From NCBI GenBank assembly GCA_017854535.1, contig JAFMHL010000012.1, positions 17,763 through 81,762 on the forward strand: a DNA stretch of 64,000 nt. The letters are read 5' to 3'. The stretch is from Nitratireductor sp. (GTDB taxonomy: Bacteria; Pseudomonadota; Alphaproteobacteria; Rhizobiales; Rhizobiaceae). The notes beneath the pieces were generated by a model, which saw nothing but the letters and a program-made list of their open reading frames with translations, made no database searches and was not told the origin of the DNA. Of the stretch, positions 56,396 through 64,000 are shown piece after piece (position 1 is the stretch's first letter; each line of letters starts with the position of its first letter). A program made the translations under genes and the position numbers.

Positions 56396-57592
56396 TTATT
56401 TGTTGGCGCGCGATCCGCACCATGCAGCAATTAACAAGACAGCTGATCCGATAAGGAAAAACGCTCCAGGAAAATGAATGGATGCGCTTTCGCGTGTAAA
56501 AAACGCGAAAATTCCAGTGGCACTGGCCGGGCCAATGATTGCTGCTAATCCTGAAATAGATGTCATCCCACCTTGTAAAAATCCCTGGCGTGTTTCGTCA
56601 ACCTGTTGGGAAGCAAGTGCTTGCAGGGCAGGACCAGCAACGCCCCAGCCGAGCACATGGGGAATGATTCCCACGTAACCAATTGCTCCGCTCGTATTGA
56701 ATGCGAGGAGCGCATAAATAACAGCGCTCAAAGTGAACCCGCCGGCAATGGTTGCCACTTCGCCAAAGCGGGCGACAACCCGCTTGACCAAGAAACCTTG
56801 AACGAAAATGAAGGAAATGCCGACGACAGCAAGCGATAAGCCCGCTTCGCGCGTTCCCCAACCATATTGAACATCCGTGAACAATACCCAAATGCTTTCA
56901 AGTCCGCGTTGCATGGTGTTGGCTAGGAATAACGCTATACCGAGGGGCAGGATGATGCGATTGGAAGCCATCCATTTCATCGAAGAAAAAACGCCGACTT
57001 TAGAGGTGGTTTTTTGCGCCCGCTTTTCTGGCGGTAGTGTTTCCTCCAAAAAGAAATAGCCGAAAATCACGTTGATGAATGATAAGGCTGCTGCACAATA
57101 AAAGGGAAGGCGAAGGTCAATTTCACCCAATACGCCGCCGATCAGAGGGCCAAGAATGAAACCCAGGCCAAATGCTGCGCCAACCTTACCAAAAGCGGCA
57201 GCGCGGTCCTTGCCAGTTGAAACGTCCGCCATATAGGCGTTTGCAACCGAGAAGGTTGCGCCAAATATACCGCCTAATGCTCGCCCGATGATCATCCAAG
57301 TAATGGTTGGCGCGAATGCCATCAAAATATTATCAAGCCCCAAGCCAGTGAGCGCGACAAGCATAACAGGACGGCGGCCAAAGCGATCTGACATCGCACC
57401 TAATATTGGCGCGAAAAGAAACTGCATGAGTGAGAACACAACGGCAATCAAACCATAGAGAACTGCAGTTTCTGATAGGTTGCCACCTGCTAACTCCTCT
57501 ACCAATGATGGCAAGATTGGCCAAACAAGGCCAACGCCAGTCATATTGATGACAACGGTGATTAGAACAATGATTATTGAGCGAGAAGGCAT
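56396..57592 (-). CDS. MFS exporter, TetA/MdtG-like
   Basis: The protein has 398 residues with twelve predicted helices. The family motifs are visible: DRFGRRPVMLVAL (motif A), GRALGGIFGATFSVANAYMAD (motif B/C region), and GFILGPLIGGVLG (motif C, the antiporter signature). It is a proton-driven drug or metabolite exporter of the tetracycline-resistance branch. Real tetracycline resistance cannot be inferred. It is convergent with the GGDEF/EAL gene (16 bp gap) and lies 39 bp downstream of gpt on the same strand. Confidence 0.88.
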   Translation of the reverse strand: MPSRSIIIVLITVVINMTGVGLVWPILPSLVEELAGGNLSETAVLYGLIAVVFSLMQFLFAPILGAMSDRFGRRPVMLVALTGLGLDNILMAFAPTITWMIIGRALGGIFGATFSVANAYMADVSTGKDRAAAFGKVGAAFGLGFILGPLIGGVLGEIDLRLPFYCAAALSFINVIFGYFFLEETLPPEKRAQKTTSKVGVFSSMKWMASNRIILPLGIALFLANTMQRGLESIWVLFTDVQYGWGTREAGLSLAVVGISFIFVQGFLVKRVVARFGEVATIAGGFTLSAVIYALLAFNTSGAIGYVGIIPHVLGWGVAGPALQALASQQVDETRQGFLQGGMTSISGLAAIIGPASATGIFAFFTRESASIHFPGAFFLIGSAVLLIAAWCGSRANK

Positions 57593-57630
57593 GGGCTATA
57601 TGCCTTTATCTCTTTGCCAAGTGGATAGGG

Positions 57631-58146
57631 CTATCCATCACGTTTGCCGGAAATCGGTTCAACGTAAGACATTTCCATATCCCATGGGAAATAGATCCAG
57701 GTATCCTGAGAAACTTCTGTTACAAATGTATCGGCCATCGGTACTCCAGTTGGCTTCGCGTATACGGTTGCTATATGAGCGTCTGGAAGGATTTCGCGGA
57801 CCTTCTTAGCCGTTGCGCCTGTATCGGTTAGATCGTCAATCACCAAAATTCCAGCGCCTTTGCCGCCGCTTTCTTTGATCAAATCGGCTGATATATTTTT
57901 AATAACCTGCAATTCTCCCTGATCTTTATATTCATGATAAGAGGCTATGCAGATGGTTTCGATGTTGCGCACACCCAATTCGCGGGCAATGATCGCTGCA
58001 GGGACTAGACCGCCGCGGGTAATAGAGACAATTGCTTTCCATTCGCCTTTGGCATCGCTGATCCCAGCCAACCGCCAAGCCAGTGCTTTACAGTCGCGAT
58101 GAAACTGATCCCAAGAAACAGGGAATGCTTTTGGTTTGCTTGTCAT
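57631..58146 (-). CDS. gpt: Xanthine(-guanine) phosphoribosyltransferase
   Basis: It is a purine salvage enzyme that makes XMP and GMP from bases and PRPP. The protein has 171 residues. [20 protein letters not shown] holds the pyrophosphate loop, [15 protein letters not shown] is the PRPP-binding motif, and [11 protein letters not shown] is the C-terminal base-specificity region typical of E. coli-type Gpt. It is 39 bp upstream of the exporter gene and probably cotranscribed with it. Confidence 0.95.
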   Translation of the reverse strand: MTSKPKAFPVSWDQFHRDCKALAWRLAGISDAKGEWKAIVSITRGGLVPAAIIARELGVRNIETICIASYHEYKDQGELQVIKNISADLIKESGGKGAGILVIDDLTDTGATAKKVREILPDAHIATVYAKPTGVPMADTFVTEVSQDTWIYFPWDMEMSYVEPISGKRDG

Positions 58147-58253
58147 AATTGCCTCTTTTGGTGCGATTGGAGGGGGTATGGACGGGCTATAAAGCCAAGC
58201 ATCTCATTTTGCAATTACTACCCTTTGGGCATATCAGTAGATTTGGGTTGGTA

Positions 58254-58290
58254 TAAAAAAAACCCGGTCCATTGCTGAGCCGGGTTTTCA
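58254..58290 (-). terminator. Terminator after the BA14K-family gene
   Basis: AACCCGG/CCGGGTT stem with a 12-nt loop. A-run on the left (U-run on the minus strand) and T4 on the right. Confidence 0.88.
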
Positions 58291-58340
58291 TCCTTCCAAA
58301 TCGTCTAGCGGAACAAGACACCGCAAGACAAACAGTGTCT

Positions 58341-58895
58341 TTATGTGACGACGCAGAAGTGATCTAGACCATCATAGCCGCGGAACGTGCCGGTGCTGCG
58401 GTTAAAGCTGCGATATTTATTATCACACCAATTTGCCCACTCAGCTGACCAAGGCTCATAGGTTGCGCCGATGCTGTCGTCATAGCGAATGACACGCGGT
58501 TCATTATAATCATCACGGATCGGCTCGCTGTATGGCTGGCGAATTGATTCGCGATAAACAGGCTGTGGCTGGATATAAACTGGTTGTGGAGCACGATAGA
58601 CAGGCTGCGGCTGAACATAGACTGTGCGTGGACGGGCTTGATCGGCAAGGATTGCGCCGATTGCAAAGCCAATTACGCCCGCTGCCAAAGCGTCACTGCT
58701 GCTGCGTCTGCTTTTTTTGTAGTGGCGTTTCTTTTTGTAATGACGATCACTGTAATGATGACCGCGATCATTTTTCCAATGTTTACGCTTGCCTGCTTCA
58801 GCCTTGGTAACTGGCATAGCCGTCGTTAGAATGAAACTGGCTGCAAGGGCCACACCAAGTGTTTTGGTTGCAGTTTTTTTCAAAGAATTGAGCAT
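58341..58895 (-). CDS. BA14K-family secreted protein
   Basis: The protein has 184 residues. A signal peptide (LGVALAASFILTTAMPVTKAEA) is followed by a very basic, His/Tyr-rich region (KKKRHYKKSRRSSS), a glycine-containing hydrophobic segment (AAGVIGFAIGAILADQA), three YVQPQPVYR-like repeats and the BA14K motif near the C-terminus (WCDNKYRSFNRSTGTF, RGYDG). The BA14K family (named from a Brucella immunoreactive protein) is restricted to Rhizobiales and close relatives, which helps place the organism. The function is unclear; lectin-like activity has been proposed. Confidence 0.92.
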   Translation of the reverse strand: MLNSLKKTATKTLGVALAASFILTTAMPVTKAEAGKRKHWKNDRGHHYSDRHYKKKRHYKKSRRSSSDALAAGVIGFAIGAILADQARPRTVYVQPQPVYRAPQPVYIQPQPVYRESIRQPYSEPIRDDYNEPRVIRYDDSIGATYEPWSAEWANWCDNKYRSFNRSTGTFRGYDGLDHFCVVT

Positions 58896-59097
58896 TTTAG
58901 CCTCCTGTTGGATACATTTTGCATCCGTTGTGCATCCGTTGTGCAGCCTTTGTTCGAAGCCAGCTGCGTTATTTGATGATGAAGAAATAGCAAACCGACC
59001 ATGAATAGAACCTGAACGGTATATTCAGCCCATAAAATGAGTGCTTTTTTCAGGCGGTCATCTGTTCATAGGAGATAAATCCGGTTATTCGTTTTTC

Positions 59098-60771
59098 ATG
59101 ACCAAAGCACCAGACACACTTCGTATAGCCATTGCCCAACTCAACCCTGTGATGGGCGATATTCAAGGAAATATCGCGCTTGCCCGTGAGGCGAGAGCCG
59201 ATGCTGCCCGTTCCAAGGCTGATCTCGTATTTTTCACCGAATTGTTTGTTTCAGGCTATCCGCCGGAAGATCTGGTTCGCAAACCGGCCTTTTTAAAAGA
59301 CTGCATAGAAGCGGTTGAGGAACTAGCCAAAGATACGTCTGACGGTGGACCGGGAATCATCATTGGTTCTCCTTATTCAGCGGATGGAAAAGTATATAAC
59401 GCCGCTGCAGTGATTGATAACGGGAAGGTTCAAACTTGGCGCTTGAAAGTTGACCTGCCTAATTACGGCGAGTTTGATGAGAAGCGTGTGTTTGATGAAG
59501 GGCCGATGCCCGGTCCCGTTAATTTTCGGGGTGTTCGCCTTGGCATACCCATCTGCGAAGACATTTGGGGTGAAATGGGCGTTTGTGAAACGCTAGCGGA
59601 ATCAGGGGCAGAAATTCTCCTTTCGCCAAATGGCTCGCCGTATTATCGCGGTAAGATGGATATCCGCCATCAGGTAGTCATTAAACAAGTAATCGAGTCG
59701 GGTTTACCGATAGTCTATGCCAACCAGATGGGCGGGCAGGACGAATTGATGTTTGATGGCGGTTCTTTCGTCATGAATGCAGACAAGAAGCTCGTTGTTC
59801 AGATGAACCAGTTCGAGAGCAATTGCACTACGACAACCTGGCGTCGCGGCAAATCTGGATGGGCATGCGATGAAGGTGTTCGCGCCAAGCCACCGAGCGA
59901 TGATGAAGCGGACTGGCGCGCCTGCGTCATGGGTCTGCGGGATTATGTGAACAAGAACGGCTTTAAGAATGTGGTGCTTGGTCTTTCGGGCGGTATCGAC
60001 TCGGCCATTTGTGCGGCCTTAAGCGTTGATGCCTTGGGTGAAGAGCGCGTTCGCTGTATTATGATGCCCTATAAATATACATCTAAAGACAGCCTGAAAG
60101 ATGCAGAAGATTGCGCGAAAGCTTTGGGTGTTCGTTATGAAGTCATTCCGATTGAAGAGCCCGTAAAAGGTTTCAACAAGGCATTGAAAGCTGCATTTGA
60201 TGGCACGGATAGTGGTGTGACCGAGGAGAACCTTCAATCGCGGGCGAGGGGCGTTATCCTGATGGCGATCTCCAACAAGTTCGGCTCTATGGTGGTGACG
60301 ACTGGCAACAAGTCTGAAATGTCGGTTGGTTACGCCACGCTTTATGGGGACATGAATGGCGGATACAATCCGATCAAAGACTTGTATAAAATGGAAGTCT
60401 ATAAGTTGTCAGCATGGCGCAACGAACATTGTCCACCTGATTGCAAAGGACCTACAGGCATTGTGATTCCGCAGAATATTATCGACAAAGCGCCATCGGC
60501 AGAATTGCGTCCGGATCAAACAGATCAGGATTCCCTGCCACCTTATCCAGCGCTGGATGATATTTTGGAATGCTTGGTTGAAAAAGAAATGTCGACGGAA
60601 GAGATTGTTGCCAAAGGCCATGAAGAGGCAACAGTTCACCGCATAGAACATCTTTTGTACATCGCCGAATATAAGCGCCGCCAGTCAGCGCCGGGGGTAA
60701 AAATCACCCGCAAGAATTTTGGCCGCGACAGGCGCTATCCGATTACGAATAGATATCGCGATAGAGGGTGA
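59098..60771 (+). CDS. nadE: Glutamine-dependent NAD+ synthetase
   Basis: It makes NAD+ from deamido-NAD, ATP and glutamine. The protein has 557 residues. An N-terminal nitrilase-like glutaminase has the triad in FFTELFVSGYPPEDL (Glu), KVDLPNYGEFDEKRVF (Lys) and GIPICEDIWG (Cys). The C-terminal synthetase has the ATP-pyrophosphatase P-loop LGLSGGIDSAICA, TGNKSEMSVGYATLYGDMNG and the end ITRKNFGRDRRYPI. The ATG at 59098 gives the family's start; a good AGGAGA site is 20-odd nt upstream, which is unusually far. Confidence 0.96.
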   Translation: MTKAPDTLRIAIAQLNPVMGDIQGNIALAREARADAARSKADLVFFTELFVSGYPPEDLVRKPAFLKDCIEAVEELAKDTSDGGPGIIIGSPYSADGKVYNAAAVIDNGKVQTWRLKVDLPNYGEFDEKRVFDEGPMPGPVNFRGVRLGIPICEDIWGEMGVCETLAESGAEILLSPNGSPYYRGKMDIRHQVVIKQVIESGLPIVYANQMGGQDELMFDGGSFVMNADKKLVVQMNQFESNCTTTTWRRGKSGWACDEGVRAKPPSDDEADWRACVMGLRDYVNKNGFKNVVLGLSGGIDSAICAALSVDALGEERVRCIMMPYKYTSKDSLKDAEDCAKALGVRYEVIPIEEPVKGFNKALKAAFDGTDSGVTEENLQSRARGVILMAISNKFGSMVVTTGNKSEMSVGYATLYGDMNGGYNPIKDLYKMEVYKLSAWRNEHCPPDCKGPTGIVIPQNIIDKAPSAELRPDQTDQDSLPPYPALDDILECLVEKEMSTEEIVAKGHEEATVHRIEHLLYIAEYKRRQSAPGVKITRKNFGRDRRYPITNRYRDRG

Positions 60772-60831
60772 GCTAATCAGTAAATTTCAACATAGTTCTG
60801 CACAAAAATTGCTTCCTCATATTTACGATGT

Positions 60832-61575
60832 TTGGCTGGAAGGAAAAAAACGCGATATCAAGATGCTGCTGAATTTCTAGGATTAAATCCGGCAAATTAC
60901 GCTAGATCAGTTGCCCATGTTTGCGGTTTGTTAGACGCAGCTGCTACGTTGGAAGGCGTACCCTTGCTTGCTTTGTCTGTCGTTAGATCTTCGAATAATA
61001 CAATAAACCCTGAGGCATGGAAAAATGGACCATATCCTGAATTTCGCGAGGCTGTGATTCATAGAGCCCAAACACATACTTTTTCTCGCGATGATATTTC
61101 AAAGATCACTCTTGGACTTCAAAAATTAGAGGGAAAGGGAAATAATACATCTTGGGAATATGTATTGAATCACGATGCTTTCCAACAAATGTTGCTATCG
61201 GTATCAGGTGTCTCTGGAACAAGCTCAACTATAGACGCCGTTTATGATTTGGGATCAGAATCGCCCTTGATTCGAATTGATCTTACCAATCGATATGTCC
61301 GTGACTCAAAGGTTCGGAAAGCGGTTCTTGATCGGGCGAAAGGCAAGTGTGAGTATTGCGGCGAAGTAGGATTTACAAAATCTGATAAATCCAAATACTT
61401 GGAAACTCATCACATTCTGGCATTGGCAAACGATGGAGCAGACAGAATATCCAATGTAATTGCACTTTGCTCAAACCATCATCGAGAGGCCCATTTTGGT
61501 GAAAATTATATTGAGATCGAAAAGAAAATGATTGAGATTGTAGACAAGAAAAATGGATCTCGGTCTCAGAATTAG
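60832..61575 (+). CDS. HNH endonuclease-domain protein, 5' end probably frameshifted
   Basis: The called frame gives 247 residues from a TTG. An N-terminal helical region (YQDAAEFLGLNPANYARSVA, then VCGLLDAAATLEGVPLLAL) leads to an HNH domain: CEYCG (C173, C176), ETHHILAL (H193, H194), ALCSNHHREAHFG (C213, H216, H217, H221), with all zinc and catalytic positions present. Another frame just upstream reads AQKLLPHIYDVWLEGKKR, which looks like the missing natural N-terminus. The two meet at an A7 run (60844-60850), so a one-base shift is likely. It could be a restriction or mobile-type nuclease. It begins right after nadE. Confidence 0.75.
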   Translation: MAGRKKTRYQDAAEFLGLNPANYARSVAHVCGLLDAAATLEGVPLLALSVVRSSNNTINPEAWKNGPYPEFREAVIHRAQTHTFSRDDISKITLGLQKLEGKGNNTSWEYVLNHDAFQQMLLSVSGVSGTSSTIDAVYDLGSESPLIRIDLTNRYVRDSKVRKAVLDRAKGKCEYCGEVGFTKSDKSKYLETHHILALANDGADRISNVIALCSNHHREAHFGENYIEIEKKMIEIVDKKNGSRSQN

Positions 61576-61583
61576 TTTGGCAT

Positions 61584-62612
61584 CTACACTTTGCTTTCCA
61601 TTTGCCCAAACCGCTCACGATATTCACTTGGTGCTACATTGATAACACGCTTAAAGCTCCGCCTCATCCGTTCGTTGTCCTGAAAACCACAACGTGCCGC
61701 GATGGCTTTGATGTTGTGCTCGGTTGTCGCCAATAATTCACGCGCTGCATCCACTCTGATTGCTTCGATTGCCTTGGCGGGTGACGTGTTCATTGTCTCG
61801 GAATATCGACGAGAGAAATTCCTCGGGCTCATTCCGCATTCTTGGGCCATTTGATCAACGGTTATCTTTTGTTGAATGTTTTCTGCAATCCATAGATGCA
61901 GTTGGGTGAATCTGCCTTCCGCATCTTGCGCTTGCCTGTCCAGTTCGGCGCTAAACTGAGATTGTCCGCCAGAGCGAACCATGGGGGTGACCAGTGAACG
62001 GGCCATTTTGATCGCTGCTGATCGCCCCAGATCTTCTTCGATAATTGCCAGTGCCATATCAATCCCAGCCGTAATACCTGCCGAAGTCCAAATGTTACCG
62101 TCTTTGATATAAATCGGATCAACCTCAACATTGATTGCTGGAAATTGCTCTGCGAGATGATCACAATCTTCCCAATGGGTGACCGCGCGACGCCCATCTA
62201 GCAATCGTGCGGCGGCAAGGACAAAAGCGCCCGAACAAACAGAACAAACCCGTTTGGAGCGGTCAGCCAATTGTATGAATTGATCTATGAATGGCTGATC
62301 TTTTGCTGCTGCAACAGCTCCGTCACCACCAATTGCCACCAGCGTATGGATGGGTTTGTGATTGCCCTCAACAAGCCAATCTTCCATCGGTTCGCTATCA
62401 ATCAGCAAGATCGTATTGGTAGATGTGGAATTACCGTCAAATGAAACGACATGGGTTTTGTAGGCAGGGCCAGACAAAGGCGTTTTTCGCGCATGGGTGA
62501 ATACCTGCAGCGGACCAACAAGATCGAGAAGCACAATGTTGGGATAGACCACAAACAGGATGTTTAAGGGTTCACTTTCATGTTCAGGAGGTTTGGCGTA
62601 AAAAGTGTTCAT
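61584..62612 (-). CDS. GlxA-type transcriptional regulator (DJ-1/PfpI domain plus AraC HTH)
   Basis: The protein has 342 residues. The N-terminal class I amidotransferase-like domain (about 15-190) shows ILFVVYPNIVLLDLVGPLQV and VCSVCSGAFVLAAA with the nucleophile-elbow Cys region. The C-terminal AraC-type DNA-binding domain (about 235-330) shows ITVDQMAQECGMSPRNFSRRY and IKAIAARCGFQDNERMRRSF. It is a ligand-responsive activator or repressor. It is divergent from the DUF1272 and DJ-1/PfpI genes with only 67 bp between, so it probably controls them. Confidence 0.92.
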   Translation of the reverse strand: MNTFYAKPPEHESEPLNILFVVYPNIVLLDLVGPLQVFTHARKTPLSGPAYKTHVVSFDGNSTSTNTILLIDSEPMEDWLVEGNHKPIHTLVAIGGDGAVAAAKDQPFIDQFIQLADRSKRVCSVCSGAFVLAAARLLDGRRAVTHWEDCDHLAEQFPAINVEVDPIYIKDGNIWTSAGITAGIDMALAIIEEDLGRSAAIKMARSLVTPMVRSGGQSQFSAELDRQAQDAEGRFTQLHLWIAENIQQKITVDQMAQECGMSPRNFSRRYSETMNTSPAKAIEAIRVDAARELLATTEHNIKAIAARCGFQDNERMRRSFKRVINVAPSEYRERFGQMESKV

Positions 62613-62679
62613 GTTGTCATTTATGCCAAAATGAAATGGTTTAGTCTACCCTCATATTGAAAACAAAAAGGATAATGCG

Positions 62680-62940
62680 ATGCTTAAACTTAAACCGAAC
62701 TGCGAATGCTGTGATGTAGATTTGCCACCTGAGAGCATGGATGCGCGAACCTGTTCGTTTGAATGCACATTTTGCAAAGACTGCGCTCAAGACAATTTTC
62801 AAAAGACGTGCCCCAATTGTGGTGGAGAGTTGTTGCGCCGCCCAATACGACCACCGGAAAGGCTTATAGATAATCCGGCCTCGACGGTTCGTTTTGTCAA
62901 AGCTCATCCTGAATGCGCCCATCTTCAAGCCAAGAACTGA
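62680..62940 (+). CDS. DUF1272 zinc-ribbon-like protein
   Basis: It is an 86-residue protein with paired cysteines: KPNCECCDVDLPPES, CSFECTFCKDCA and TCPNCGGELLRRP. This pattern is the DUF1272 signature and probably binds two zinc ions. The function is unknown. The ATG lies 67 bp from the divergent regulator, and the DJ-1/PfpI gene follows 9 bp later, suggesting a two-gene unit. Confidence 0.9.
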   Translation: MLKLKPNCECCDVDLPPESMDARTCSFECTFCKDCAQDNFQKTCPNCGGELLRRPIRPPERLIDNPASTVRFVKAHPECAHLQAKN

Positions 62941-62949
62941 GGAAGTGAT

Positions 62950-63558
62950 ATGAAAACGTTAGCTGCATTTGTTTTTCCCGGTTTTGAGACACTCGACTAT
63001 TTTGGGCCGATAGAAATGTTGGGGGGATATGGAAATGAAACAGAGATTATAACCGTTGCAAAAGAGCGCGATCCTGTTCCCAGTTCCCATGGTCAAAGGA
63101 TTGTTCCGGACAAAATTTTATCAGAGAAAAATGACTATGATTTAATTCTCATTCCTGGCGGCGATCCTGCTTTAGCCCAAGGCGAAGATGAAGAAGTTGT
63201 TCAGTGGATTCGTGAAGCATCTGCCAATGCAGAGCGTGTCATGGCAGTTTGCACAGGAACTGTTTTATTGGGAATGACCGGCGTTTTAGATGGTCGCAAA
63301 ACCACGACAAACAAGATGGATTTTAACAACACCGTCCACCGTGCTCCAAGTGTTGAATGGGTAAAAGAGGCAAGGTGGGTGAAGGATGGAAAGTTCTACA
63401 TATCTTCCGGCGTTTCGGCAGGAATGGATATGGCTCTGGCCGCAATGGCGGATTTGTTTGGAACGGATATGGCAGAAAGAATAGCGGTTGGTTCTGAATA
63501 TGAATGGCACAAAGATGCCAGCGGCGACCCCTTTGCCAAACTTGCTGGATTGGTTTGA
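62950..63558 (+). CDS. DJ-1/PfpI-family protein
   Basis: The protein has 202 residues. AAFVFPGFETLDYFGPIEML is the start, DLILIPGGDPALAQGE follows, and the nucleophile elbow is AVCTGTVLLGMTG. The last blocks, YISSGVSAGMDMALAAMADL, match the GlxA-type N-terminal domain, so this is a stand-alone relative of the regulator's sensing domain. Possible roles are deglycase, isonitrile hydratase or a small-molecule hydrolase. It probably forms an operon with DUF1272 under the divergent GlxA-like regulator. Confidence 0.88.
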   Translation: MKTLAAFVFPGFETLDYFGPIEMLGGYGNETEIITVAKERDPVPSSHGQRIVPDKILSEKNDYDLILIPGGDPALAQGEDEEVVQWIREASANAERVMAVCTGTVLLGMTGVLDGRKTTTNKMDFNNTVHRAPSVEWVKEARWVKDGKFYISSGVSAGMDMALAAMADLFGTDMAERIAVGSEYEWHKDASGDPFAKLAGLV

Positions 63559-63698
63559 GTTTGATGCATTGGTCTTGATGCCGACCTTTGCACAACGATG
63601 AACTTTTCACCTCTTTTAGAAGCTTTCGCAACTGTATGCTTGCCCTCTGATTATTAGTATGTGAGAACCGCGCGGGGGCGGGAGCCGGGAGAGGTTGC

Positions 63699-63944
63699 TT
63701 GCAAAGTTTGAGTAAAGAGGATGGCGTTGTTGCTGTATTGCGCGATGCGCTTGGTCATGTTGATGTCCAAGATAAAAAGGCGCGCCTTCAGGCCTATGCA
63801 AGTGCACGTCAAAATCTGAAAAACTTGGCGCCTTTTGATGAGCTTTCTTCTTCGGAGTTCAATGCCCAGTTAGTCGAATTTGACCGGCGTGCAGAGGAGA
63901 TCGAGCTTGAATTTCGAAATTCAACTGTAGAAGTTCAGACTTGA
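63699..63944 (+). CDS. Small helical protein of unknown function
   Basis: The protein has 81 residues and is almost entirely alpha-helical and charged (DVQDKKARLQAYASARQNLK, then LVEFDRRAEEIELEFR). It could be a coiled-coil protein. The TTG start is supported by a GGGAGAGG site 4-6 nt upstream. A second TTG lies three codons later. No family recognised. It is the last feature before the window edge. Confidence 0.55.
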   Translation: MQSLSKEDGVVAVLRDALGHVDVQDKKARLQAYASARQNLKNLAPFDELSSSEFNAQLVEFDRRAEEIELEFRNSTVEVQT

Positions 63945-64000
63945 ACTGACAGTTTGCCGTTTTGAGGCGATGATCTGTCAGGTCAGATTTGGTCTACAAA

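Noticed and set aside
56396..57592. Calling the MFS gene a tetracycline-resistance gene
   Set aside because: It belongs to that branch by motifs, but the substrate cannot be read from sequence and there is no tetR-type regulator beside it.

Overview
The window looks like chromosomal DNA of an alphaproteobacterium of the order Hyphomicrobiales (Rhizobiales), with moderate GC, possibly marine. The signs are a BA14K-family protein, DUF1476 (the alphaproteobacterial F-ATPase zeta inhibitor), SOS operators of the alphaproteobacterial type (GTTC-N7-GTTC / GAAC-N7-GAAC), glnB-glnA behind a sigma-54 promoter, a split pur operon running into bolA and grxD, a B12-dependent ribonucleotide reductase, and an ectoine-hydrolase-like gene. 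I cannot name the genus. No rRNA, tRNA, CRISPR array or intact insertion sequence was recognised.

Layout. 0-4 kb: an amino-acid/ectoine-type catabolic cluster (M20 deacylase, DoeA-like M24 hydrolase, FAD oxidoreductase, divergent aminotransferase). 4-6 kb: glnBA nitrogen control. 7-9.5 kb: lexA and recA, divergent, each with an SOS box. 9.9-18.3 kb: alaS, a methyltransferase-like gene, icd, a TrmJ-like methylase, a YtkA/FixH-like protein with a di-haem peroxidase, and a LigB-type dioxygenase. 18.3-25 kb: a long leftward operon purC-purS-purQ-lipoprotein-purL-bolA-small membrane protein-grxD, with a separate lipoprotein after it. 25-32.8 kb: DUF1476, a small hydrolase, an RTX protein, purB, DUF2259, a P1 peptidase and an orphan substrate-binding protein. 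33-37.8 kb: a rightward coxD-coxE-xdhC(N)-xdhC(C)-mocA cluster for maturation of molybdenum hydroxylases, without enzyme subunits. 37.8-44.9 kb: DUF2256, radC, map, sfsA, an RND exporter and small secreted proteins.

45-49.9 kb is the most unusual part. It holds three tiny overlapping genes for Tat-signal proteins, two of them Cys-containing paralogues, then a DUF3563-like peptide, a cold-shock gene, palindromic repeats, a DUF1801 pseudogene and a frameshifted SIR2-domain gene. 49.9-64 kb: nrdJ with a tandem NrdR operator, a GGDEF/EAL protein with a degenerate GGDEF site, a Tet-type exporter, gpt, BA14K, nadE, an HNH nuclease whose 5' end appears frameshifted, and a GlxA-like regulator divergent from DUF1272 and DJ-1/PfpI genes.

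Four genes too short for an ordinary 60-codon ORF screen were read directly from the sequence: at 6688, between bolA and grxD, at the 3' end of mocA, and downstream of the Tat cassette. Three genes carry apparent single-base shifts, at least two of them at homopolymer runs, which could mean gene decay or assembly error.
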